Source of the DNA: Euplotes cf. woodruffi 2 WChen-2021
Lineage: Eukaryota; Ciliophora; Spirotrichea; Euplotida; Euplotidae
Length of the DNA: 38,226 nt
Assembly (NCBI GenBank): GCA_021441665.1
Contig: JAGYYN010011251.1
Location: forward strand, 1-38,226
Direction: 5' to 3'
Shown here: positions 1 to 10,034 of the stretch, piece after piece
Layout: every line of letters begins with the position of its first letter
Position numbering within the stretch: the stretch's first letter is position 1
Program-made: the position numbers and the translations under genes
The notes under the pieces: generated by a model
What the model was told of the DNA's origin: nothing
The model's database searches: none
Seen by the model: the letters and a program-made list of their open reading frames with translations, nothing else

Positions 1-5
1 TTTAT

Positions 6-490
6 TTATAAACTTCTTGTCTCCCCGAAAGGTCTGACACAGCTTTCATCACTGCCGAGAGTGTTTATTTTAAAATTTCAAAAATTTTAGGTTTGTACTT
101 TGATCATCGCGAAGTAATATATGATTGGATTTGTGATGCATCGTATGTATCGCCTAATGTCATAGCTTGGAACATTTTAAACGATGATTTTTGGTTATTT
201 TGACACCCTTCGCTCCGATCTAAATAATATTTTAGATTTGGCTTGAAATAGCTACATTCCTTAGCTTCCTCAATAATCTCGTCTTTTTGTGAAGATGTTT
301 TTAATTTCTTGTTTTCCTCATTATATTTTTCGAGACGATTGTCATTTAGCATTTCTTGCCTCTTTTCCTCAATCTCATTTTTATCATTAGCGACTTTTTC
401 AGTTGGTATATCGTTTATTGTGAGAGAGCCTTCTTCGATGAATTCTTGTAGTTCTCAGAAACTAGACTTTGATGTGCTGTCCTTCATCAT
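6..490 (-). CDS. Small acidic hypothetical protein, two exons
   Basis: I do not recognise this 145-aa protein. It starts at the double ATG at 485-490 (MMKDSTSKSSF) and is rich in Glu, Lys and Asn (for example EEKRQEMLNDNRLEKYNEEN). UGA is read as Cys twice. The first exon runs to position 99. A 47-nt GT...CAG intron (52-98) then joins it in phase 2 to a GC-richer last exon ending ...FGETRSL with TAA at 6-8. Without the intron the frame ends at an AAA-TAA at 65-67, so a short form or a frameshift there is the alternative. Downstream of the cullin gene on the same strand; no functional link is visible. Confidence 0.6.
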
Positions 491-579
491 GAATTTTAAA
501 TTATTAATTTATAATTCATTTGCAAAAGAGACAATGCAGTGAGTTATTTGCTAAATAAATAATTTAATAAGAAAATGCG

Positions 580-2829
580 CTATGCAAGATATCTATAAAG
601 ACTGCTATCCTCTGAATCTTGCTCTAAGTATTCCTTGTCAATCAAGCTGTCTATTCTATTGCTGACTGCAGCAGCTGTCGGCTTGAACATCTGGAGGAGA
701 GTCATTACCTCATTTTGTAATTCAGTATGCTTCATCACCTTTCTTGACTTCATAATCTTGACGATCGCGGACTCAATAGCGTAAGTCCGATCGATATCAA
801 CTTTTTCTTTATTGAAAGTCTCCTTAATCATCGGGACTGCAATTGCCAGCTGCTTGAGCTTAGACTTAAAGTCACTGTTGATCGTGAATACATCGTCACT
901 GGAAATTCACTTCGCCTCGCCTGTCTTCACGAGAATTTTATATTTTTTGCAACACAAAGAGACGACCATGTTTTTAAGCAAGACTTCGTCTGTCTGCAGC
1001 ATTTCTTGCATTTCGCTAAATGATAATTTTTGGTGGTCGTTGAACAGCATGACTACACAAGCTTGATAAGTGGTCAATAGCAAATCGTATTCTTTGGAGT
1101 TATCAAAAATTGCTCTGATCGTTCATGAGCCGTGTAGGTAAGACCAAGCAAGCGTCTTCATTTTGTTCTTGTTTAAATAGTAATCTTCAAATGCACTCAT
1201 TCAACTTGTTAATTGCGAAGGTAACACAATTGGAGGCGTTTTAAAAGACGGCCAGTAGCCATCTGTCAAAACTCTTACTTCGAATTCAATCGGTAACGAT
1301 TTGTACGACTGAGAGTCGTAGAATTGCTTAATAGCCTCGGTTTCTGAATTTACATCTGCAAGCATGCCTTCTAATTTTGAAGTGTATTGTGATCCTCAGC
1401 TCATTTTAATCTTCCCAATTAGTGCTTTTTCGTAATCGATTGAAGCTCACTTATTATCGAGAAGGCGTTTTGCAAGTCCACACCTGTAGACATCAATAAA
1501 AAGATCTTTCTCTTCCATGTAAGTAAACAGATTGGTGATGTTTTCGATGAATTTGTAAATTTTTATATCAGAAAGGATTTGGTTGCCCTTCTTCAAGACA
1601 TTGTCACAAGACCTACCAAGAACTTCTGCAACTGAATGCCCACTCACACTCCGATTTAAAAATGATGAGAATGCAGAGTCGAATGCAGTTACAAAGTGCC
1701 GATCTTTCCTGAAGTCTTTTACGAGTAAATTCGTGTAGTTTTCACAAAAACTGATGATATCATCGATAAAAGTTGAATCAAATATTGCTTTTATAACCTG
1801 CTTGCTGTCAACATTAGCGATAGATTCTTCTAATCGATTAATGATATCGTTGCCTTTATCACTAATGAACTCTTCAAATTCATGAGCGATTTGTTTTAGT
1901 GAATCATGAAGATCGCTGTATAGTTTATGAATAAGCCTCATATCTTTCACAATATGATTTTTGAGTATGAAATTAAGCCCTGAAGGCTTACTGAACACCG
2001 CATTTATATTATTAACTAAAAGCTCTTGCTGGACGACTGCGACAAACCGGTGGAATGAAGTTTCATTGAAATATTTTTCAATTCTGAACTTTTCTTCATC
2101 GATAATCTGATCGACTTTTCGAAGGTATTCATCACAGTTATACTTATGTAAAAAGTCTTCGCTTTTCTTGACGCAGTAAGCCTTCGTGCCTGCAATGTAG
2201 TAAGTTTCAAGTTCGCGTAAATAATCGATTTCATCGCTGCTAGCTGTTTCTTTGAACCTAATGATCATTTGTATAACAGTTTTAAGCGAGTAGTCATCGA
2301 TTCATTCTCCTTCTCTTTCCTTATTGAACTCATTCACAACTGAATTGTAGATCTTGACTTTAATTGGGAGGAAGACAAGCTGCTTAAAAAGAGACTCTCC
2401 TTTATCAGCGATTGAATCATACGAGTATTGCTTGACATAGTGCTGGTCGAGGTATCGAAAACACTTGCCCAGCCACTTCACAAAAATGCCCACATGCTTC
2501 TGCCAGTGGTCAGCGAGCTTTTTAAGTAAAATCCTTCCGCACGTCTCTGAGATATCTGAGAGGATTGTCTCGTTTAGGTATTTTGAAGTGGCTTCGACGT
2601 ATTTTAAGTAAACGTCTTTGGAGAAATTGTACTTCGGAAGCGTGCACAGCTCATAAATGATGTTGTACAGCAACGCAAATGTTTTGTTATCGAACACTTG
2701 CTGCTTTTTATTATCTATCATTTTCGCTACGTCGTCTTGGTCTGAAGAAAGGAAGCGGATGAGCACGTTTATGCCCTTCTCCTGAAACTCACTCCACTTT
2801 TCATTGAAGTTTACTTTCTTTGCTGTCAT
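580..2829 (-). CDS. Cullin (scaffold of a cullin-RING E3 ubiquitin ligase)
   Basis: One uninterrupted 749-aa frame in the cullin size range. Cullins hold the substrate adaptor at the N-terminus and the RBX1 RING protein at the C-terminus and are activated by NEDD8. The C-terminal half has the cullin-homology hallmarks: GLAKRLLDNK, YTSKLEGM, GYWPSFKTPP, then the winged-helix neddylation domain with IVKIMKSRK. The NEDD8-acceptor lysine should be about Lys694. The end LYRYLA is typical. Six UGA codons are internal; in S-UGA-GSQYTSKLEGM and LHGS-UGA-TIRAIF the UGA falls on positions that are Cys in animal cullins, so it is read as Cys. No intron and no frameshift. It belongs to the CUL1/CUL3 class; I cannot choose the subfamily. 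Confidence 0.95.
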
Positions 2830-2928
2830 ATTGATTTATTTTAATAAGATTATTACTTTATGCTACTACGTCTATATGACGAATGAAAGAGTATTAATAG
2901 CAAAGGCAGGTGAATTATTATAAATTAG

Positions 2929-5544
2929 CTAATACTTCGTGCCTCCAGTTTTAGTCGAGCTGTCTTCGTACTTCATGCCGTCTTCTAGTGCCCCAGCAAG
3001 CTTAAGTAGCAGCTCTGCATGCTCCATCTTGATTTTTTGCTCTTTTTCAGACCCTTTGATTCTTTCTTGCAGCATGTAGATCTCGCCGTCTTTTTTGATT
3101 ATCATTTTCTTCATAAGGACAATTTTATCATCGAGTTCTTTGATTCGTTTCTTTAGTACGACTGAGGAATCTAAAGACAAGTATTAAGTAGCTGATAATG
3201 TTAAATAAACATTTTTATATTCAAAGTTTTATTAATAACTTTTGTAAATAAAATTAAATAAACTAAATTATTTCACATTTGGACTTGTGAAGTTTACATG
3301 GAAATTATTCACTATTTCCAAATCAGCAAAGGAAACAATAATAAAGATATATTGATTTTATTATTTGCATTCTTGTGGAGACAAAAATATCTCACCATCA
3401 TATGTATTTTTGACATTGTTCATGGTAATGTCAAATACTTTATTTCATTTCCTTTTTATTTTTGTCTAGTTTCTCTTTGTATTCTCTTTCAATATTATTG
3501 ATTTTATTTTTCACAATCGAAATTTAGCTTGATTCTGATATTTTCGATTTCTTTTTCTTGAGCTTCTCTGATAACTCTTTCATTGTTCTCCCAGCCTTTT
3601 TCAGCGATTCGCTGGTAGTCTTTCAGCTGAGCGTCTTTGACCTGGATTTGGTTTTGCAGCATTAAAATCTCGCTTTCCAAATCAGTTCGGTGGTTTCTAT
3701 ATTTTTAGCAATTAAGTCGTACTTGCTGCGTTCTCGGATTTCGACCTCTTTTTCTTTGCCTTTAAGTCTTTCCTTTTCAACCATTTTATTTTAGATCTTC
3801 AATGAGGGTCTCATCGCTGATGATCTTCTGCTGCATTTCTTGGTTCGCCACGATCATCTTGTCGGTCTGCACCTGCAGGATATTGTCGAGGTCGTCCATG
3901 ACTTTCGTTGTTATGAAGTTCTCGAGGATAATGTAGTTTTCAGGGTCTCGGGTGTTGTCTAAATACGACACTATTAAGCGGTTGAAGTCCTCGCTAAATT
4001 CTTGGATTGTCTCATATCCGACGCTTTTAAATTTATCAGTAATCTTCTGGTACATTCGGGGAAGCAACTCCTTCGCTTGAGTTTGAGATATAGACTCGTT
4101 TTGTTTGTTTAATGATTCAAAAATCTCATCAAATCCACTCATAAAGTCTTCTTCAAGTTTTAGTAATTTATCTTTCGGCGCATTTTTAATATTTGGGTCA
4201 CGAAGAAGCTTAAAGCAGTTTTTGCGGAACTCCCTCTCAACTTTTAGCAGCTCTTTTGGAGTCATTGGAAGCCTGTTGACAATCGAGTCTCGTGACTCAC
4301 TTTTAACTGTTTCAATGCTAAATTATTGGTTATCTAATGCCCACCTGTTGATTAAAACTCTCCTGATTTCGGTATCCATGACTCTTTCCCACGCTGTGCT
4401 GATTTCTGGCATTCCGTTGTTGTTCATTCAATACGCGTATTCAGCAATCATTTGAGCAAGCATCTGTCCAGTTAAAGTTTGACCGTTTATCGATTTTGGT
4501 TTTGTATTTCGATATATTTTATCAATCAAATTTTCAACTTGCTTTCTGAAATGCGGACGCAATTCTTGGTAAGGAATTTTATTAATCAGTCTGAGTTTTT
4601 CTTCATCGTTAACAGGCCGAAATAAGCATATTGCTTCTCTTTGGTGGAAGAAGTTTTTAATTGCCTTTCTGATTTCGTTCTTCTTCATGATTGTTTTTTT
4701 GTGCTCTTCGTTTACTTTATTCAGGTCGACAGGCTGAAGGGAAGTTTCTAGGTACTCTTTCGCTGCAGCTTCTTGGTTCTCGATCCGTTCCCAGTAAGTG
4801 GCTGGGTCGTACCCTGCTTCCTCGATTGCTTCAGTCGACAGCATTTGTAGTGAAAAGTCTCTCACTACCCATATAAAGTAAGGAGAGTAGTTTGCTGGAT
4901 TGTAAACTCCTGATTCGTCTTTCTTCTGCTGGGCGCTGATATACTTCGTGAGATTGACTACTAGCGACAGGACTTCTAATGCATTCTCATCGATTGCATT
5001 GAGTCAATTGTAAACAAACAGTGACGAGAGCAAGACCGAAAGGGTAAATATTTTAATATCAATATTATGAGTTCTATTACAGGACCCAAGGCCCTCTGTA
5101 TCCATTAAGATAACATGCATATCTTCCGAGATTTTGACAGGCTTGCTCCATATCCATATACCTCTTGTGCAAGATTGAACGGTTGGGCCGATTTCAAATC
5201 CGTCTTGCTGCCCCAGAAGTCGATTGAGCAAGAAACTCTTCCCAGTCCGATATGGCCCGACGACTGAAATAACGCCAACTTTAGTCTGGATTCCTTGGAT
5301 GATTGATAACGCCTGTTTATTGATTTTTCATTCTCCTTCGTCATTGATTTCAATGAGCTGGATTGCCTCGTTAAGTTCGTCATTTTGAGCTTTCCTCGCC
5401 TTGTAAGGGTCAGTGCCTTTAGGAGACTTCGAAGGCATCTTCTTCTCTTCTTCGTAGTTCTCTCTTTTAAGCTTTATGCCTAGAGATAAGTGGAGATGCA
5501 ATACCTGAGTATTTTCTGTTCATTACATTGCCAAGCTTCTCCAT
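2929..5544 (-). CDS. GBP: Guanylate-binding protein (GB1/RHD3-type large GTPase) with C-terminal coiled coil
   Basis: A dynamin-like large GTPase of about 767 aa. Exon 1 is 5505-5544; a 25-nt intron (5480-5504) joins it in phase 1 to the main exon. The P-loop GPYRTGKS is near residues 88-95, switch 2 DTEGLG near 140-145, and the GBP-specific RD motif (VVRDFSLQ) near 220. The helical domain follows. At 3786-3788 the frame meets AAA-TAA and continues +1 into a coiled coil. A 26-nt intron (3697-3722) follows, then a second AAA-TAA at 3504-3506. The last coiled-coil segment (2929-3183) is reached either by removing a TA-bounded 259-nt segment (3184-3442) after that second shift, or by a longer GT-AG intron starting at the GTGAAA just before the second site. 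UGA stands for Cys four times, e.g. FVYN-UGA-LNAIDENAL where other GBPs have Ser. Role presumably in membrane or vesicle dynamics. Confidence 0.88.
3184..3442 (-). other. Candidate 259-bp TA-bounded IES (or part of an intron) in the GBP gene
   Basis: AT-rich segment between two coiled-coil coding blocks. Removing it with one copy of the flanking TA joins ...KKEMK to YLSLDSSVVLKK in one frame. The ends are loosely inverted (TAAAGTA at one end, TATTAAGTA at the other). The competing explanation is a GT-AG intron from about 3514 down to the TTTAG at about 3170, which also keeps phase. The sequence alone does not decide. Confidence 0.4.
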
Positions 5545-6259
5545 GTTGATTATCTAAATATTTCTCAATTTTTTATGATTCAAATACGCGGAAATTTTTA
5601 GATTATTAATAAAAAAATATTTTGTTATAAGAACTAATCAAAATCTATTTTTTGTTATTTTTATATAAGGCAGGTCATTTTTAATAAGCTTAAATTTGCT
5701 AATTATTGGCTAAAATTAATAAAATTATTTATGAATAAATAGAAGACGAAGGAGGTAAGTCATGACCAATACGCATTGTCTTTCAAAGCCTTAAGTAACT
5801 TTATACTTGGGCTTCAACAAAACAATGCAATATTAAGTGAAAGCATCAGTTGACTCTAGTCGCGAAAGTTATTACGACGATATGGCTTAAGTCTTTCAGT
5901 CTTTCACACATACCTGCCATCTTAGTGATTTTATACTAATACTGTTTAGATTCAGCAATATCACTTGTATTAATCAAATGCATGATTGATATTACTCAAA
6001 GGTGGAGAAGCAAGCATTCAAAATTAACTAGAATTGTGAACTGCAAATCATTACAAAAACACGACAACTGCAGATTGAATATCTAATTAAATCCCTTCGA
6101 TATATATTGAGTAATTTTCAATCTCAGTTAAATCTTTTTATCGCTTTATTTAATCATTCTCCATAAAAATAATTATTAAAGACTATCAAAATAAATACTG
6201 CTGCTTGATGTAAATGATTAAGGATATAAATTTTGAAAGAAAATAAAATTAATTTAAAT
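5545..6259. other. AT-rich spacer between divergent genes
   Basis: About 715 nt between the GBP start and the start of the next plus-strand gene; it should hold both promoters. A slightly less AT-rich stretch near 5740-5900 has no frame I can support. I see no RNA gene. Confidence 0.5.
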
Positions 6260-6583
6260 ATGAACGAGCAGTATAAAAACAGTTTTCTTATCGCAACCAA
6301 GAATAAATCTCGACTTTACAAGTTAAAATCACACGGCTCAAGCAGCAACTACAGAGAGAATGTCAAGGTGAACATGAAGGCAATGCAGGCCAACTTTGAA
6401 AACCACATAGCGCTGATACGCAGGAAATACAACTACTCGATATCTAAGCTCATGCAGATGAAGAACAAGAAATACCGCAGGAACAGCACTGGGTTCAATA
6501 TTGAAGAAGCGAATTCTAAAGCTTTTGGACAGCTTGACATCTCGCAAGAATTTAAAATCAACCATAGACACAGTAAGGACTAA
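6260..6583 (+). CDS. Small basic hypothetical protein
   Basis: A 107-aa single-exon frame, Lys-, Asn- and Ser-rich (MNEQYKNSFLIATKNKSRLY at the start, FKINHRHSKD at the end). I chose the ATG at 6260 because the nine codons upstream are AT-only leader and no other ATG exists before an in-frame stop. No UGA and no shift site. It is unlike any family I know. GC content is clearly above its flanks and it is followed by 149 nt of AT-rich DNA, so it is probably a real short gene. Confidence 0.6.
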   Translation: MNEQYKNSFLIATKNKSRLYKLKSHGSSSNYRENVKVNMKAMQANFENHIALIRRKYNYSISKLMQMKNKKYRRNSTGFNIEEANSKAFGQLDISQEFKINHRHSKD

Positions 6584-6732
6584 TGCTTTAACCGCATATA
6601 AAAATAAGTTATTTTATGTTTTAGAATAATCATAAATTTCATAATATTTCTGTTATTATAAAAATCCATAAAAACTTAAATATTTCAGTAGCATTTATAA
6701 TTATTTTATTCGTCAAGAATGTAAAAATATAG

Positions 6733-7878
6733 ATGCATCCCAGCTGGAATCAGTCTGCGAGGACAAACAGTAAGCTTGAGTCAATAAATTTTAGGTTCAA
6801 CATGCAAAGCTTACAAGCAGACGACCCTTATAAAGTAATGTGACTGAGAGACAACGACATGAACATTACTAATATTGAACTTGAAAACATCACGTTTAAA
6901 AACCGAAGCTCTTCTTCTAAAAATAAAGACTTGCATCGGATTCGTAATAAAAATAGATTTGAAAACTCACCGAATATACGAAGTAAAATCAACGATAAAA
7001 TCGGCTGATACGACGTGAGTAAAAGACTGAGCACAGTGATTAAAGACTACGAGCCGAGGGACAGCTCAAAATAAAACTGGTCCTCAAAACAGAAAGATGC
7101 TGACTATTTACGAACGCGGCAGTAACTTAAACGACATAACGAACATTTTAAAGATAAATATGAGAAAATAGAATCAATAAAAATTTTAATTCGAAAATAA
7201 AACATTTCTTATCAAACAACTCGCTGATCAAGATCAAGCAGAATACTAAGGAGCTTACTCGAATGATGAATTCTACGTGATTTTATCAATCAAAGAAAAG
7301 TGAAGTTTCAAAAATCGATAGTAAAACCGAAGAATTTCGACCACAAACAACACAGTGATACGATAAGGCCAAAAGGAAGCCAAAAATGCGTCCGGTTTCA
7401 GACATTTGAAATCCAGAAAAGGCAGATTCATTAGGCTGCAAGTTTTCGATGTTCGAGCAGAAGAAGGCATCTCCGCCGTATGAGAACTTAGCCTTTTCTG
7501 ATTCTCCAGTAAACACGAATTTTAGAAACTCTTCGATGTTCGCGAGGAAGTCGAGGCTAAAATAAATCGATATCCAGCGAGAAGTCTTACAAAGCACTGA
7601 AAAATAAAGTGATGGAGAAGCTCAAAGACGAACAGAAAAAGCAAAATTTACTCAATGAAGGATGTAAAACATTCTACTGGTCTCCTGATATGAGCTTTTG
7701 AGCGTTTGCAACCGACCAGCAAATCCAGAAAACTGCTCATCTGTGGAGGAAGAACAGACGAATCGACGGCGGACAGAGAATTGAGTATGTCCTTCATAAT
7801 GCCAATCCGCACAAGAAAAATACCCAAAATCTGTCGTTTGTACCAGATTTAAGAGACAAGATGATTAGCGAAGACTAG
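6733..7878 (+). CDS. Unknown protein, about 380 aa, three +1 frameshifts
   Basis: Unrecognised. The ATG at 6733 directly follows an in-frame TAG. The frame reaches AAA-TAA (stop at 7072), AAA-TAG (7169) and AAA-TAA (7563). At each, skipping one base opens a long protein-like frame in the next phase, ending at TAG 7876. No GT-AG intron is needed anywhere. Segments are 113, 32, 131 and 104 residues. UGA (Cys) is used five times, for example KVM-UGA-LRDND and MSF-UGA-AFATDQQ. The N-terminal half is basic and Asn/Ser-rich; the C-terminal part has KTFYWSPDMSF and HLWRKNRRIDGGQRIEYVLH and looks folded. Three shifts in one short gene makes it one of the strongest frameshift examples here. Confidence 0.8.
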
Positions 7879-8112
7879 ATAATTTGAAACTAAAATATTA
7901 TGGTCCAATTTGAGGATTAATAAACTTTGTTTGTTTAAAAATAATCACCATAGCGAATTGTTATATAAAATTATTAGCAACGAATAAACATTTAAAAATT
8001 ATCGCTATAGTAAACAAACGGTACAAGTATGATTTGATTTTGACAACAAAATGGTTAGTTTCAATAATCAAATTTTAATTGATTGACGAGGTTAATAATT
8101 AAACTAGGAAAT

Positions 8113-9691
8113 ATGGATATAAGTCAGACCCAAAGGTGAACCAAAGGTACTAAGATTATATATTGTTAAATGCTAAACTGGTGTATACTTACAGTTGCCT
8201 TTGCTATTTTACATCTAAAAGTTGTAAATATAGCTCTTCGACTTTACTGTAGTTACTAGTGATGAATTGATCATCTTTATAGATGCGTGAATACATCATA
8301 AAGGACTGTGACCATACCAGTACCACGTGCTCAGGAGAGAAGATGTACGCAGCATGATGAAGTACAGTATTAATGACTTCTTTAAAAACCCACACAACTT
8401 CGATTACCCTCCACCTTGCTTTGAAGAGAACGAGGAAGAAGGATGGACAGTACTCGCTAAAGCTATAATTGCTGACGACCGAAAGTATGCCTCTGCCGTC
8501 TATCATTTTTAGGTACATAAAATACGCAAAAATGTGGAAGGAGAAAGAAAAAGAATGGAGCCGACCTCACTTTATCAAGCCTTTTGTTCGAGGTATCACT
8601 TAATATAACCAATTGTTAATTTTTATTTTAGTCCGCAGCCAAACGATGAAGCAAAAATAAAGAAATGTCGTTTTTAAACAGACAAGCACAGACTGTAGTC
8701 GAAGACTTTACTCTTAAACCAGAGGCACTTCCACCAAGTTTTCGGATTGAAAGTCCTCCTTTTAAAAACGACAGTCTTCGTATAAAATAATGAAAGTATG
8801 AAAAGAAGGCAAAAACATAGAAAGCTCGTAAATATGACTCACAGAAGTAAAAATTCAAAGCAAGTTGAAAACATTAGCGAAGCAATAAAGCCAAAGCACT
8901 TTAACACGATATCTCAAGGAATTAGCACTGGCCCTAAGCTTTCAAAATCTCAGATTGAGAATAAAAATGTCGAGCCAAGAGTAAGAAACAGAGACCTTCA
9001 AGTGTCACAGTCTCCTGTGAATAGTAAAAATCTAAAGGAAGTCGAACTGCCAGTCGACAAGAAAGCAAAGACACCGAATAAGAGACCGAATTTTATTAGG
9101 AATCAAAACTTTAGCAGTAACTTATAATCATGTATCATGATAAAGGAAACAGCGAGAAACCAGTGAATAAAGTTGATTCAAATCTCCGTCAAGATTTCTC
9201 ACTGCATATGACAAGTTATTCGAGAAAAGAAAAAGGTACGGATATAGATTTATTTTATCAAACTACTTATAGTGACAAATGAGCTTAATGAAAGCCAAAA
9301 GAACAAAAATATTGAAAATAGTGAACCGGCTTTTATACAAAAGAATCAATCGGTATTTAATCGATATCTCGAGAAGAGTAGTGTGATGATTAAGAAGCAA
9401 ATGATGTTTAAAAAGCATAAGCTGAATAGTGTTAATATAAATCCACTCATACCAAGGCTATCGATGCTTCAAAGAATGAATATGTCTAAAGTAGAAACTA
9501 ACAGAGTCAAAAGGTTATATGAATCATCAACAAATGGTCCTTCAGAATCTGAAATTATAAATCAAGGTAGCGCAAATGGACAGTATACCACAAACAGAGC
9601 TAAAGTAGTTTCTATGAACAAGTTGAATAAAAACAGACTGGAACAGCTAAATCCGCAACTATTAAAAGTGTATACTTTAGAAATGCCATAA
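8113..9691 (+). CDS. Unknown disordered basic protein, about 444 aa, introns and frameshifts
   Basis: Unrecognised. My model starts at ATG 8113, has an intron at 8147-8282, then an acidic segment (FDYPPPCFEENEEEGWTVLA). At 8510 the frame meets TTT-TAG and continues +1 (YHF|RYIKYAKMWKEKEKEW). A 39-nt intron (8593-8631) is followed by AAA-TAA shifts at 8658 and 8788. Two more introns are 9117-9145 (29 nt, ending AAAG rather than TAG) and 9236-9272 (37 nt). The gene ends at TAA 9689-9691. The second half is Asn/Lys/Ser-rich. The start region is uncertain: 8204-8518 is also open on the minus strand, so exon 1 and its intron may be wrong. The part from 8360 on is much better supported. Confidence 0.6.
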
Positions 9692-10034
9692 TCAGTGATA
9701 CTGCTTATTTGTATTAAGATTATGAGAGTAAATTTAATACAAATAAAATCGTTAACATTTACTTAAAATAAATTTTGCAAAGTTATTATTTTGACTTTCT
9801 TAAACCCATATGCAATAAGTAAATTATCAATTTTCATTCTGTTATTTCTAAGATTCTTTTTTTTTTTATATTTAAAAACAAAAACTAGTTTTATTACTAA
9901 TAGATAATCAGTTGACAGCCTTGAAATTTTTTATTTGCATATTTCCGGATGTAAATCTCAAATAAAGTGTATGCAATATTAACTATTTCAACTAATTACT
10001 GAAATAAATCAAATCTTTAATAATACTAAATAAT
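9692..10034. other. AT-rich spacer upstream of acyl-CoA synthetase
   Basis: About 343 nt with homopolymer runs (a T run near 9857) and no supportable frame. It should hold the 3' end of one gene and the promoter of the next. Confidence 0.5.

Noticed and set aside
580-2829. Cullin as a pseudogene with six in-frame stops
   Set aside because: All six are UGA and the protein is conserved across each; they are cysteine codons here.
5758-5775. ACTTACCT on the minus strand as the 5' end of U1 snRNA
   Set aside because: The sequence that follows is plain A/T with no snRNA stem-loops or Sm-like site that I could recognise.
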